Shown here: positions 21,016-30,473 of the stretch, one piece after another
Numbering within the stretch: the first letter of the stretch is position 1
Layout: each line of letters starts with the position of its first letter
Origin: an uncultured Psychromonas sp.
GTDB taxonomy: Bacteria > Pseudomonadota > Gammaproteobacteria > Enterobacterales > Psychromonadaceae
Direction: 5' to 3'
DNA: 64,000 bases
NCBI RefSeq assembly: GCF_947489755.1
Contig: NZ_CANLFB010000011.1
Coordinates: 59,075-123,074, forward strand
Notes under the pieces: generated by a model
What the model was told of the DNA's origin: nothing
Databases searched by the model: none
The model's input: only the letters and a program-made list of their open reading frames with translations
Made by a program: the position numbers and the translations under genes

Positions 21016-22251
21016 TTACTGTTGATAATGAAAAATTTTATCAGATAAGCCTGTTGTTAAAATAACATGTTGCTTACCTTGATTTAGATTAATTGGTTGT
21101 TCGATTTGGCTATTCGCTGATAGGGTAATGTTGTCAAAATCCGTCTCTAAGTATCCAAATTGCACCATCGCAGGTAACATATTCCAACTTCGCAAGTCAG
21201 CCACTTCGCTTAATAAAGTGGCAAAGTTTAATAATGCACCTAATAAAGGATCTTTTTTCTGTGCTTCTTCCACTAATTTATATTTGGCGACAGCTCTCGT
21301 AGTTGTTAATAATAGAATAGAAGGATATTCTTTATCTAAATCTTCCTTGGCTAATACATCAATATTCTCAATTAATGCACTATTAACTCGATGTAGTCCA
21401 TCACTGATATTTGCTTGTTGTTGCAACACTCTCGTATTTGGATAGCCTGGTACAGATACTCTAATTAACTGTCTACCATTAAAGCTTGGTACAACAATAC
21501 TACGTTGTTCTTTATTGGCAACTACACCGTTAAAATACAATATAAACACTTGTTTATCTAAGTTAGTTTGCTTTGCAAGTCGAGGATATAGCTTGCTATA
21601 GCGATCGTATGCTTGGTCATTACCCATCTTTTTACTTGCACGAAGCAAACCTAACTTTAAGCCTTCAGGTAAGGGGATTTGACGTTTATTAAGTATGTTT
21701 TCTGTTAATTGATAACTAATAAAAGCATCAGATCGTTCATCTAATAATTCATATATAATGGCTGATAACAAATGTGTACTTGCCAACTGTCCACTAAGAC
21801 TTTCGCCTTCTGACAATTTTTTCATTTCAACATCAGCTTGCAACATTTCAACACGTGCACCTTCAATGTCTTGGTTGAATAAGTAACTTAAAGCCAACAT
21901 ATTATGAACCATGACACGGTCTAATGGGTAACCGCTATAACGCCTTAAGGTTTCATTAATCGTCCCCGCAGCCACATTTTCCGTGATGGAAATAGCAGAC
22001 AGTAATTGCATCTCTTTATTAGCGGTAGATAACGATTCTATGGCAGATGTAAATTCACCAGACAATAATTGTAGATAACCTAGGTTGAGGTAATACTGAG
22101 CAATATCACTCGTATCAGGTTTGTTCTCTTGTAGGATAGAAAGGATATGTTCAGGGGTTGTTTGTCTTAGCTCATTAGCCAGTTTATTGTTATTTTGTTG
22201 GGCGGCACAGCCCGTTAATGAGAATAAAAGAACAATAAGCAATTTGTGCAT
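21016..22251 (-). CDS. COG3014-type lipoprotein with TPR-like repeats
   Basis: 411 residues with signal peptide and lipobox SLTGCAA. An early region YYLNLGYLQLLSGEFTSAIESLSTA and the following helices look like tetratricopeptide repeats (roughly residues 45-210). A beta-rich C-terminal half follows. It resembles the uncharacterised COG3014 family that accompanies LpoB-like proteins. It lies between the LpoB-like and LPP20 genes, with 80 bp to each neighbour. The function is unknown; a scaffold role in the periplasm is inference. Confidence 0.75.
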   Translation of the reverse strand: MHKLLIVLLFSLTGCAAQQNNNKLANELRQTTPEHILSILQENKPDTSDIAQYYLNLGYLQLLSGEFTSAIESLSTANKEMQLLSAISITENVAAGTINETLRRYSGYPLDRVMVHNMLALSYLFNQDIEGARVEMLQADVEMKKLSEGESLSGQLASTHLLSAIIYELLDERSDAFISYQLTENILNKRQIPLPEGLKLGLLRASKKMGNDQAYDRYSKLYPRLAKQTNLDKQVFILYFNGVVANKEQRSIVVPSFNGRQLIRVSVPGYPNTRVLQQQANISDGLHRVNSALIENIDVLAKEDLDKEYPSILLLTTTRAVAKYKLVEEAQKKDPLLGALLNFATLLSEVADLRSWNMLPAMVQFGYLETDFDNITLSANSQIEQPINLNQGKQHVILTTGLSDKIFHYQQ

Positions 22252-22331
22252 AATAATTCCACTTTAAATAAAATAGGCCCGTATTCGAGCCTATTAACGT
22301 GTGCTTAAACGCACCAGATATCAGTTATATG

Positions 22332-22931
22332 TTATAGACGAAGTTTACTGTTTTTAATCAGTTTTTTGATTTTCTTCTCACCAACCCACACTTTACGATT
22401 ATCTTTAAGGCTAATTAACTCTAAGTTAACTTGGTAATAACGAACTTGTGTTGTGCCGTCCACATCAACAATCGTATTAATCTGTCCCTGCATCATATAG
22501 TCTGCGCCATACTCTTGCCCTGCTTCTTTACGAGTTGCTTCGCTCGCATTTAAATCTTGGTCTGCACGTTCATCGCGTATTTCTTGACGATTAGCAGCAC
22601 TGGCTACAAATTGAACTTCACCTGAGTTAATTAACTCACGCTCCATGTTGGCAATAAACGTATTAGTATTAATATGTTCATGGCTTAAGTTTTTAACACT
22701 TCCCACTATCACAACCGGATCTTTACCTTCGCTCTGTACAAACTTTGAAATCCAAGCACGAGATAAAGAATCTTCAATCATTTCACGAGCAACAAGCTGT
22801 GAATCGGTATCGTTCCACGCACCACTTAAATCGATTTGCTCTTGCGCATCTAAACGTTCAACCGAGGTAGAACAAGCTGATAACATTAAAGTCGCTGCGA
22901 CTGCAAGCCAAAAACTAGATTGTATTTTCAT
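22332..22931 (-). CDS. penicillin-binding protein activator LpoB-like lipoprotein
   Basis: 199 residues. The chosen start (ATG ending at 22931) follows GGAG by six bases; an upstream in-frame ATG four codons earlier has no ribosome site. The leader MKIQSSFWLAVAATLMLSAC gives Cys-20 as the lipidated residue. LSGAWNDTDSQLVAREMI and later VIVGSVKNLSHEHINTNTF, YGADYMMQGQI and YQVNLELISLKDNRKVWVGEKKIKK match the LpoB/COG3417 fold. In E. coli LpoB activates PBP1B from the outer membrane. First gene of the lipoprotein cluster. Confidence 0.85.
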   Translation of the reverse strand: MKIQSSFWLAVAATLMLSACSTSVERLDAQEQIDLSGAWNDTDSQLVAREMIEDSLSRAWISKFVQSEGKDPVVIVGSVKNLSHEHINTNTFIANMERELINSGEVQFVASAANRQEIRDERADQDLNASEATRKEAGQEYGADYMMQGQINTIVDVDGTTQVRYYQVNLELISLKDNRKVWVGEKKIKKLIKNSKLRL

Positions 22932-23002
22932 CGTATACTCCACTTATAAAAATTAAAATAAAAAAGGCATAAGCCTTATTCAAAACGCCTAATTAAATAA
23001 AC

Positions 23003-23350
23003 TTAACTAATTAATTTGCCTAGCCCTTTCCCACCCAACAAATGTAAATGGATATGATAAACCTCTTGTCCACCATCATCATTGCAATTCATTATCAAAC
23101 GATAACCAGATTCAGCGATGCCTTCTTGCTTAGCGAGTTGCTTGGCGACCGTGTACATTTTGCCAATTAAAAACTCATCCTCAACTTCAATATCATTGGC
23201 GGTTGCAATGAGTTTATTGGGAATAATTAAAATGTGCACTGGAGCTTGTGGTGAAATATCACGAAAGGCAGTGACATATTGATCTTGATAAAGCGTATCT
23301 GATGGGATCTCTTTATCTATTATTTTTCTAAAAATAGTTTCTTCTGGCAT
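23003..23350 (-). CDS. hinT: HIT-family purine nucleoside phosphoramidase (HinT-like)
   Basis: 115 residues. The histidine triad is in [14 protein letters not shown], preceded by the family opening [20 protein letters not shown] and [17 protein letters not shown]. These proteins hydrolyse AMP-lysine and other adenosine phosphoramidates. It precedes the lipoprotein cluster on the same strand with about 70 bp in between, so it may be cotranscribed with lpoB. A hinT-lpoB neighbourhood (ycfF-ycfM) is also found in E. coli, which supports both identifications. Confidence 0.95.
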   Translation of the reverse strand: MPEETIFRKIIDKEIPSDTLYQDQYVTAFRDISPQAPVHILIIPNKLIATANDIEVEDEFLIGKMYTVAKQLAKQEGIAESGYRLIMNCNDDGGQEVYHIHLHLLGGKGLGKLIS

Positions 23351-23469
23351 TTTAAAACCTCAGTATTAATTTCAATTTTCACATGTAAAGCAATATCTTA
23401 TGCGAGCATAATAGCAAATCCGTATAGAACAAGCACGGCTCTATATTTAAATGATGAAGACCTAAACGA

Positions 23470-24336
23470 TTACAGCTCTACAATTGCACCTTTACCAATA
23501 CCTTCGTATGCATAAACTGTCACGCAATTATCGCCTTCTTCCTGTTTAATGGTTTCACAGATAAAACGCGCCAACTCTTCTACTGTTGTATCATTATCAA
23601 GGACTTCACAACGGCTTGCTGGCATTAATAACTCAAAGTAACCTTGAGGTGCATGATAAGCAGAACAATGCACTGGCACAGAAGATTTAGCGGTAATAAA
23701 TGATAACTCGCTTCGTTCAATGACATCACTGGTACTTGCTAAGTATATGTCAGACCAACGTTTCGCCCACTTTTCAACCCATAACTCGCTGTATTCACCA
23801 TTTATAAAAATATCAATTTTAGAACGATGACCATGTGCAATTCGCTGGCAATTGCCATTATGCTTTTTTAACCCATGTGTATAGTGATAGTAAGGTGTTG
23901 CAATATTTTCTGGGTGTAACGTAATAGTTAACCCCGTTACGTTTTCTGGTAATTTTGTTAATATGACTTGTTCTAAATAACTGGCCAATAAACTGGTTGT
24001 AATATCTTCACTTTCTAATAAACAATAAGCTTCATGTGGACTTTTCAGTTGAATAACACTGTTATCATCAAGTGTATAATCGACTTGCGTGCGATCGTCT
24101 TCACATATCACGGTACAGTTAGAGGCTATTTTTGGGACCAATAGTTTATGGTCGACTTCTGAATCGATGATGGCTTTAATTTGTTTTTTAACCAATGAAA
24201 AATCTAAAATCATAGACTGTTCATTTAAATCGCCATCTAATACCACATCAACTTGATAACTTTCCCCTACAAAACCACGCTTTGCATCTAAGTAAGTTGA
24301 ATCAATAACCGTTAAATCGCGTACAAATAATTTCAT
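23470..24336 (-). CDS. 6-carboxytetrahydropterin synthase-like protein (QueD family, two T-fold halves)
   Basis: 288 residues, about twice the length of E. coli QueD (near 120). The N-terminal half (FVGESYQVDVVLDGDL, MILDFSLVKKQIKAIIDSEVDHKLLV) and the C-terminal half (YYHYTHGLKKHNGNCQRIAHGHRSKIDIFINGE, WVEKWAKRWSDIYL) both read as tunnelling-fold segments. HGHRS supplies zinc ligands and the preceding Cys looks like the catalytic one. The family makes the preQ0/queuosine precursor. Long forms occur in Vibrio and Shewanella. The substrate of this one is uncertain. Confidence 0.75.
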   Translation of the reverse strand: MKLFVRDLTVIDSTYLDAKRGFVGESYQVDVVLDGDLNEQSMILDFSLVKKQIKAIIDSEVDHKLLVPKIASNCTVICEDDRTQVDYTLDDNSVIQLKSPHEAYCLLESEDITTSLLASYLEQVILTKLPENVTGLTITLHPENIATPYYHYTHGLKKHNGNCQRIAHGHRSKIDIFINGEYSELWVEKWAKRWSDIYLASTSDVIERSELSFITAKSSVPVHCSAYHAPQGYFELLMPASRCEVLDNDTTVEELARFICETIKQEEGDNCVTVYAYEGIGKGAIVEL

Positions 24337-24441
24337 TTTAAATCTCTTCTCTATTGCAGTTAAGCTACTTAGTTTTGCTTACTTAACCTTTTATCAGGCG
24401 AATGAAGTAGCTCAACAACAGCAATGAATTAAACCGGTTAA

Positions 24442-25518
24442 TTAAAATGGCGCTTTGCCATCATCTGATATTGTTTCTGTGATCACAATTTCACCAGATT
24501 CAATTAATGCATCACGTTTAAGCTGCTCACGTAAATTAGGTGGAATACCTTGAATCGTTAGCGTATCTGAAGCGTCATCATATTTGATTGATGAACCTAA
24601 ATGTTTTTGATCAAAACTGATACTCATACCACCACCCGATCCAACATACTTAGTTAATTTACGCATCAACGATCTATCGGCTGGAAAGTTTTCTTCTAGT
24701 TGATAATCTTCACTTACAAAGTCATAAAAACTACCCTCTAAGCTTGAAGTACTTTGAAACTCTTCTGATAACGTCGACAAATCAATGTCTTCACCCTCCT
24801 TTAATTGTTCTTTACAATAGTTAGAAGTGACCTCGCGCACAGCTTGTTTCTGTTCTGTTGGTAGTTCCTGTTTTTCACAAAACTCTTCAACCGCTTTTAA
24901 TAAACCTTCGTTTTGTACTTTTGCATCAAAGCCTTCTTTAGCCCCCATGAAATCAAGGAAAAAGTCAGACACCTTACGTCCGACACGTCCTTTAATAAAG
25001 GAGATGTAACGATTGGCTTCAGGATCACGTTTTAATAAGGTTAAATCAATACGCGCCACTAATTGAATTTTACTGGTTTCAATGTGCTGGCTAACTTGCA
25101 GCTCTAGGTTTTCATTCACACTGATCGATTGATTATTTTGTAATAATGCAATTAATAAATAATCACTGGTTGTCCAGGTATATTTACTAATCAGTAATAC
25201 ACCTTCTTCTGCAAAATCATGCTCTTTTAACTCATCAACAAGACGACCAGCTGCTTGTTGAGAAAAACCAACAAAATCTAACTCACCATTTAATTCTTCA
25301 GTTAGTGCACGTTGGAATAGTTGTGATTTTTCGCCTTCGTTGGCAAAATAAGCAAACGCTTTATTAGATTTACTTTGATAACTGCGGTGCAAGTCCATCA
25401 CAAGTTGTTCAATAGAAGGAGAAATTGGTAATTCACCTTCGCGCATTTTACATTTTAAGACTCCTTCACTGTTGTAATTCAAAGAGTGTAAAATAATGTT
25501 AGTAGCGGAAACGTTCAT
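24442..25518 (-). CDS. yejK: nucleoid-associated protein YejK
   Basis: 358 residues, starting at the ATG ending at 25518, which has AAGG eleven bases upstream. The ORF extends 17 codons further with no homologous sequence. It opens MNVSATNIILHSLNY, the conserved YejK start, and contains FAYFANEGEKSQLFQRALTEEL, FINFMGAKEGFDA-type sequence (here FLDFMGAKEGFDAKVQ), YCKEQLKEGEDID and the C-terminal GGGMSISFDQKHLG and IPPNLREQL. YejK (37-kDa) binds the nucleoid and interacts with topoisomerase IV. It is divergent from yejL-yejM, as in E. coli. Confidence 0.95.
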   Translation of the reverse strand: MNVSATNIILHSLNYNSEGVLKCKMREGELPISPSIEQLVMDLHRSYQSKSNKAFAYFANEGEKSQLFQRALTEELNGELDFVGFSQQAAGRLVDELKEHDFAEEGVLLISKYTWTTSDYLLIALLQNNQSISVNENLELQVSQHIETSKIQLVARIDLTLLKRDPEANRYISFIKGRVGRKVSDFFLDFMGAKEGFDAKVQNEGLLKAVEEFCEKQELPTEQKQAVREVTSNYCKEQLKEGEDIDLSTLSEEFQSTSSLEGSFYDFVSEDYQLEENFPADRSLMRKLTKYVGSGGGMSISFDQKHLGSSIKYDDASDTLTIQGIPPNLREQLKRDALIESGEIVITETISDDGKAPF

Positions 25519-25708
25519 AGAAAAATGACCTTGTTGGAAGCGAGAGAACTTAATTGACAAATTATACACACAGCAAAGGATCTTGAAACAGGAAATATTA
25601 GGTTAATTATCTGATCAACTTTTAAAATTCGCGTTGTTAAGTGATTGGTATAATAATATGAGTGCGGTATCATAACGCAATTATTATTCCTTACATTAGA
25701 AGTTTATT

Positions 25709-25933
25709 ATGCCAATTCAATCAAAGTACTCTAGCAAACAAATCGAAACTATCCTTGACCAAGTAATGGATGTATTACATGACAATGAGGTGTCGGTTGA
25801 TTTGAGCTTAATGATCCTTGGTAACAGCATTACACATGTTATTAATAGTCAAGTACCCACTTCGCAACGTAAAGCGATTAGCGACAAGTTTGTAAAAGCA
25901 TTAAGTGCCTCTATTAATTTAAAAGATAAATAA
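25709..25933 (+). CDS. yejL: YejL family protein (DUF1414)
   Basis: 74-residue protein of unknown function. It starts MPIQSKYSSKQIETILDQVMDVL and contains DLSLMILGNSITHVIN and VPTSQRKAISDKFVKALSASI, matching E. coli YejL in length and pattern. It is 5 bp ahead of yejM, so the genes are cotranscribed, and divergent from yejK. Confidence 0.95.
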   Translation: MPIQSKYSSKQIETILDQVMDVLHDNEVSVDLSLMILGNSITHVINSQVPTSQRKAISDKFVKALSASINLKDK

Positions 25934-25938
25934 AGCAG

Positions 25939-27750
25939 ATGGTTGAAACGGGTCATAAATTTCACGATAACGTTGCTAAAAAAGTAGCGTGGGCGCATTG
26001 GTTTACGTTTTTCAATATTATAGCTATTTCTTTAATTAGCTTACGTTATATTGCGTATTCAGGATTAGCAGACTCTGGCTTAGGTATAGCCTATCAGTTT
26101 GTTAGTTTATTAGGGCATTTCAGTTTTCTTTCCGCCGTTGTGTTTGGCATCCTAATATTTCCTTTAGCGTTTATTATCTCGAATAATTTATTGTACCGGT
26201 TAATTTGTATTTTGATCGCCACCACGGCGATCACTTTCTTAATTGTGGATACACAAATATTCAGGCTTTATGAGTTTCATCTTAACCCCTTGATCTGGCA
26301 ATTTTTACAAAAGCCAGAGCAGGTTGAAGAAATTTATTCCATTAATCTGCATTACATCTCGATCCCCATTACCTTTTCCTTAGAAGTCTTTTTCTCACTA
26401 ATACTGTGGAAAAAAGTCCGTAACATACAAGCAAAACAGATAGGCAAACCGATTGCCTTATTCTTATTTGCTAGTTTTGTCACTAGTCATCTTGTGTTTA
26501 TTTGGGCAGATGCAACTCAATATCGACCAATAACACATCAGAGATCGTTGTATCCTCTCTCTTACCCTATGACCGCACGCACTTTCTTAAAGAAACAAGG
26601 CTGGTTAAATGAAGATGTTATACAAAAAAGAGAATTGGGCGCTACCGGAACGAATCAGCAAGAACTGAATTACCCGCTTGAAAAGCTAACGTATTCAAAA
26701 ATGCCAATGGCAAGTGCAGATAACAATATATTAATTATTAATATTGAATCCTTAAGATCTGACATGCTGAACGCTCACAATATGCCCAATTTACAAGCGT
26801 TAGCTGAACAAGGCATTAATTTTAAGAACCATTTCAGCGGCGCTAATAATAATGAACAAGGCGTGTTTAGCCTATTTTATGGTTTACCAAATAGTTATTG
26901 GTACGAAGTTACTGAGAACCATATTCCACCTGTTTTCATGACTAAAATTAATGAAGAAAATCGTCCTATTGGTCTTTTCTCAAGTATCGGTTTTGTACAC
27001 CCTAAATTTTTACAAAGTAGTTTTAGTCAGCTGAAAAACAACAATGATGTCTACTATTCAAAAGCACAAAATAACAACCAAGTAGTCCAACAATGGGGTG
27101 AATGGATAACGACTCAAACTAAATTGAAACCTTGGTTTGGTTATATTTATTTAGAACAACAAAATAATGATTTATTTAATCAACCAAGTAAGAAGTCGAT
27201 TCCTGAGCAAACAGAGCATTTATCTTTATATCAATCACAGGTAGTCACAATTGATAATCAGATAGCGCGTTTGATCAATAAATTGAAACAACAGAAACAA
27301 TATGAAAATACAGTGATTGTCATTACAGGCACGCACGGTCAATCGTTTAAAGAGCAAAATACAAATGATGCTTTAATCAGTGGGGCTAATGTACCAATGG
27401 TGCTGATTTGGCCTAATAAAGCTCCTCGGACTATCTACCGAATGACTAGCCATGCTGATATTGTACCAACGCTTATGCAAGGTGTTTTTGGTATCGAAAA
27501 TGAAAGCAATCAATACAGTAGTGGCCAATATTTATTAAAAGATAATGACCGTCAGTATGTGCTATCTGGCGACATTAATAACTATGTTATCTATGAAGAC
27601 AGAAAAATAACGCAGTTTTCAGGCAATGGAAATATTAATAGTATTGATTGGCAAGGTGAGCATATCGAAGCTAATGAGGAAAACGATAAGTCTAACATTA
27701 CTTTATTGATTGATGTGTTATCAACCTTACGTCGATTTAATCAAAAATAA
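25939..27750 (+). CDS. yejM: inner-membrane protein YejM (PbgA/LapC)
   Basis: 603 residues: about five transmembrane helices in the first 190 residues (for example FTFFNIIAISLISLRYIAY, LFASFVTSHLVFIWA) and a periplasmic sulfatase-like domain. YejM binds LPS and controls LpxC degradation through LapB. The globular domain has LIINIESLRSDMLNAHNMPNLQALAEQG and NPNEQGVFSL-type sequence (here NNNEQGVFSLFYG). The canonical sulfatase DHG is THG here (VITGTHGQSF), in line with the view that this family is a sensor and not a phosphatase. It follows yejL directly and ends with a strong terminator. Confidence 0.95.
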   Translation: MVETGHKFHDNVAKKVAWAHWFTFFNIIAISLISLRYIAYSGLADSGLGIAYQFVSLLGHFSFLSAVVFGILIFPLAFIISNNLLYRLICILIATTAITFLIVDTQIFRLYEFHLNPLIWQFLQKPEQVEEIYSINLHYISIPITFSLEVFFSLILWKKVRNIQAKQIGKPIALFLFASFVTSHLVFIWADATQYRPITHQRSLYPLSYPMTARTFLKKQGWLNEDVIQKRELGATGTNQQELNYPLEKLTYSKMPMASADNNILIINIESLRSDMLNAHNMPNLQALAEQGINFKNHFSGANNNEQGVFSLFYGLPNSYWYEVTENHIPPVFMTKINEENRPIGLFSSIGFVHPKFLQSSFSQLKNNNDVYYSKAQNNNQVVQQWGEWITTQTKLKPWFGYIYLEQQNNDLFNQPSKKSIPEQTEHLSLYQSQVVTIDNQIARLINKLKQQKQYENTVIVITGTHGQSFKEQNTNDALISGANVPMVLIWPNKAPRTIYRMTSHADIVPTLMQGVFGIENESNQYSSGQYLLKDNDRQYVLSGDINNYVIYEDRKITQFSGNGNINSIDWQGEHIEANEENDKSNITLLIDVLSTLRRFNQK

Positions 27751-27770
27751 ATGACTGTAAAACGAGTAAT

Positions 27771-27808
27771 AAAAAGCCGATAAAAATCATACTTTTTATC
27801 GGCTTTTT
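27771..27808 (+). terminator. yejM terminator (bidirectional)
   Basis: Perfect 16-bp stem, AAAAAGCCGATAAAAA / TTTTTATCGGCTTTTT (27771-27786 / 27793-27808), loop TCATAC. Flanking A and T tracts allow it to work in both directions, between yejM and the convergent nitroreductase gene. Confidence 0.92.
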
Positions 27809-27930
27809 GTATTTAACACTTAAGCTAATCTACCCCATATCTAATTTATCTAGCCTATATTTAAGCTCTCTAGTACGGTCTGCTTTCGATACGATGACAA
27901 GCAAACCTATCCATATTCCACATTTATTAA

Positions 27931-28539
27931 TTACGACGGTTTATTCGTTGATTCGAATAACGGGGCTAATGTGTTGTCACCAAGCCATTTATAACAATGT
28001 GGCGCGACATCTGAACGCTTTTTAATACGATGTTCTTTCTTCGTTCCTAACATAATAAACGCAACAGGCTCTTGCTGTTTAGTCAGACCAAATAATTCAT
28101 GAACTTGCGTTAACTCCGCAGCATCAGTGCTATACCAAATAGCAGCGACTTCTTCTTGCTCTGCCGCTAACAAGATATTTTGACACCCTGCCGCTGCCGC
28201 TAATACTTGATCTCGACGTGATACAGCATGAGGTTCAACAATATCTGCAGAAACCAATACTACCATCGGAGCATCTTTTAAATAATTCGTTAATCGACGA
28301 ATACGCGCAGGGTCAATATGACCCGCGTTATCCAACCAAGCACGGCACATTGACTCACACATACTTGGAACATGCTCCGTATCAACCACCACTAAGTGCC
28401 ATGGCTTAATATTGCCATGATCAGGGGCACTCATGATAGCTTGAAAAATACGTTTTAGTTTTTCACTATCGGGTGCAGGTGCTTCCATTTCATGGACATG
28501 ACAAGAGCTACGTTGATAAATAAGATCTAATGCAGACAC
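27931..28539 (-). CDS. nitroreductase-family flavoprotein (YdjA-like)
   Basis: 202 residues. The FMN-binding Arg/Ser pattern is near the start (YQRSSCHVHEMEAPAPD), then SAPDHGNIKPWHLVVVDTE, AGCQNILLAAEQEEVAAIWYS and the C-terminal PVAFIMLGTKKEHRIKKR. Family members reduce nitro compounds or quinones with NAD(P)H. The gene begins 2 bp after the fhuB-like stop and is the last gene of the siderophore uptake operon, which has no FhuF- or ViuB-type reductase. A role in reducing ferric aerobactin is therefore attractive but only inferred. Confidence 0.85.
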   Translation of the reverse strand: MSALDLIYQRSSCHVHEMEAPAPDSEKLKRIFQAIMSAPDHGNIKPWHLVVVDTEHVPSMCESMCRAWLDNAGHIDPARIRRLTNYLKDAPMVVLVSADIVEPHAVSRRDQVLAAAAGCQNILLAAEQEEVAAIWYSTDAAELTQVHELFGLTKQQEPVAFIMLGTKKEHRIKKRSDVAPHCYKWLGDNTLAPLFESTNKPS

Positions 28540-28541
28540 TT

Positions 28542-30473
28542 TTAATTCCTTTTATAACCTAATAAAATTAAACAAATAAAATACAAGCCACCAATAATCG
28601 ACACTAAAATACCACTAGCAATCTCAAAGGGCGCAATTAAGGTTCTACCTAATCCATCAGCCAGCAATAATAACCAAGCGCCGACTAAACCACTGCCAAG
28701 TAGTAATACCCAATGACGAGTTTGTCCCATCAAGCGTAAAATATGTGGAGAGAGTAACCCAACAAATGCAATCGCACCTACCGCAGCGACTGCCGCAGCG
28801 GTTAACAAGACCACTAATAAAATGATTAATAAACGTAGTTTCATTAACGATTGGCCAAGGTGTAATCCCCAATCTTCACCTAAGGTGAATAAATCTAATT
28901 GGCGAGCAAGCGCTAATAACGCTAAACAACAAGGTACTGTCACCGCCATCAGTAACCAACCTATCTGTGCATCTGCACCATACGTTGTTCCTGTTAGCCA
29001 AAGCACTGTCACAGAAGCCGCTCCAGAACCAAACGTCAGTACCATCGATGCAATAGTTCCGCACCAAGCAGAGATAGCAATCCCTAGTAGCGCGAGTTGA
29101 GAGACTCGTAATTGGTAGCGCATTGCAATAAATAAAATACATACCACAATAGCCGCGCCCACTAACGCCCATAAAAAGAGATCAACACGAGAAGCGTCAG
29201 GCCAAACCTGTAAAGCTAAGATAATACATAACACTGAGGCCGATGTTGCACCAGAGATGTCTGGACTTGCCATTGGGTTTCTAAACAACGCCTGTAAAGT
29301 ACAACCCGCCATTCCTAAACCAATACCTGCCATCACAGCAACACCCATACGCCATGCTGTGAATTCAAAACCAACCTCACTAGGCCAAAAATACAGAGCC
29401 GTTAAAACCAATAAAAAAGAAGGAATCGCAATAGCAAAGAATTTCGGCAACTTAATTAATGCCGCTAATCCAAATCCACTTTCTTGCATCGCCATACCCA
29501 TTGCACCTTTCTTGCGCGTTAACAGGTACAAAAAGAATGGCATGCCGATTAAAACAGTCAGTACACCGGTCGGTAAACGGAAACCTGAAACAGGTAATGA
29601 ACGTGAAAAGAGCTCAGCAACAATCACTAATAAAGCGCCAAAAATACTGGCACAGATAACCTGTTGGCGTGATTTATTAAATCCTAGCATACGAGCAATG
29701 TGAGGCGCCATTAAACCAACAAAACCTAATACACCCACCATCGCAGTGACTAATGAGGCTTGTAATACGGCAATCAATAACAAAACAGCACGCCAACGTC
29801 TAACAGATAAACCAACAACATTGGCTGTATCATCACCTAAACTCAACATATCTAATTGACGGTGGCATAACAAAGGTAATGCCAATAGCAATAAAGAAGG
29901 GATAAAAATAAGACTGACTAATTGAGCATCGCTTTGGCCAATATTGCCACTACCCCACAGAAATAAACCATCCATACGTTGTTCAGCATAAATCATAATG
30001 GCAGATGACAAAGCCCCCACCGCAAGACTCATCGCCATACCAATTAAGATAAGCTGTAATTTACCACCACCGATAACCTGCGACAGTAACAAAATCAACA
30101 TTGAAATAACTAAAGCAAAAGCAAAAGCAGCGATCCACACTTCCCAGATACTAGGATCATCAATAAAAAGATTAATAACCATCGCACCTAATAACGCACC
30201 AGCACTGATACCAATGGTTGAAGGTGAAGCAAATGAATTACCTAAAGCGGTTTGAACTACTGCCCCAGATTGAGCAAGTAAAGCACCACATAACAGTGCC
30301 ATTAATAAAGTAGGTAGTAACAATTGATAAAAGTAAGTGATTTCATAATCATTAATCAATACTGTTTGCTGATAATGCTGCCAGCTAAATATAGCGACAA
30401 CAATAATAAGCAACGAGATAAGTGACCAAGCAGCACTTCGCCCTTTCATTAATTCTGAGTATTTAGCGAGCAT
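28542..30473 (-). CDS. fhuB: Fe3+-siderophore ABC permease, FhuB type (fused two-domain)
   Basis: 643-residue inner-membrane permease made of two homologous halves of about 320 residues, each with many hydrophobic helices, as in FhuB. The BtuC/FecD-family signatures are repeated: LGFVGLMAPHIARMLGFNK in the first half and IAFVGLLSPHILRLMGQTR in the second. GALLAQSGAVVQTALGNSFASPSTIGISAGA and AGCTLQALFRNPMASPDISGAT are the paired substrate-loop motifs. The gene overlaps the fhuD-like gene by 11 bp. With the adjacent FhuC and FhuD it forms an importer for hydroxamate siderophores, here most probably aerobactin. Confidence 0.93.
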   Translation of the reverse strand: MLAKYSELMKGRSAAWSLISLLIIVVAIFSWQHYQQTVLINDYEITYFYQLLLPTLLMALLCGALLAQSGAVVQTALGNSFASPSTIGISAGALLGAMVINLFIDDPSIWEVWIAAFAFALVISMLILLLSQVIGGGKLQLILIGMAMSLAVGALSSAIMIYAEQRMDGLFLWGSGNIGQSDAQLVSLIFIPSLLLLALPLLCHRQLDMLSLGDDTANVVGLSVRRWRAVLLLIAVLQASLVTAMVGVLGFVGLMAPHIARMLGFNKSRQQVICASIFGALLVIVAELFSRSLPVSGFRLPTGVLTVLIGMPFFLYLLTRKKGAMGMAMQESGFGLAALIKLPKFFAIAIPSFLLVLTALYFWPSEVGFEFTAWRMGVAVMAGIGLGMAGCTLQALFRNPMASPDISGATSASVLCIILALQVWPDASRVDLFLWALVGAAIVVCILFIAMRYQLRVSQLALLGIAISAWCGTIASMVLTFGSGAASVTVLWLTGTTYGADAQIGWLLMAVTVPCCLALLALARQLDLFTLGEDWGLHLGQSLMKLRLLIILLVVLLTAAAVAAVGAIAFVGLLSPHILRLMGQTRHWVLLLGSGLVGAWLLLLADGLGRTLIAPFEIASGILVSIIGGLYFICLILLGYKRN

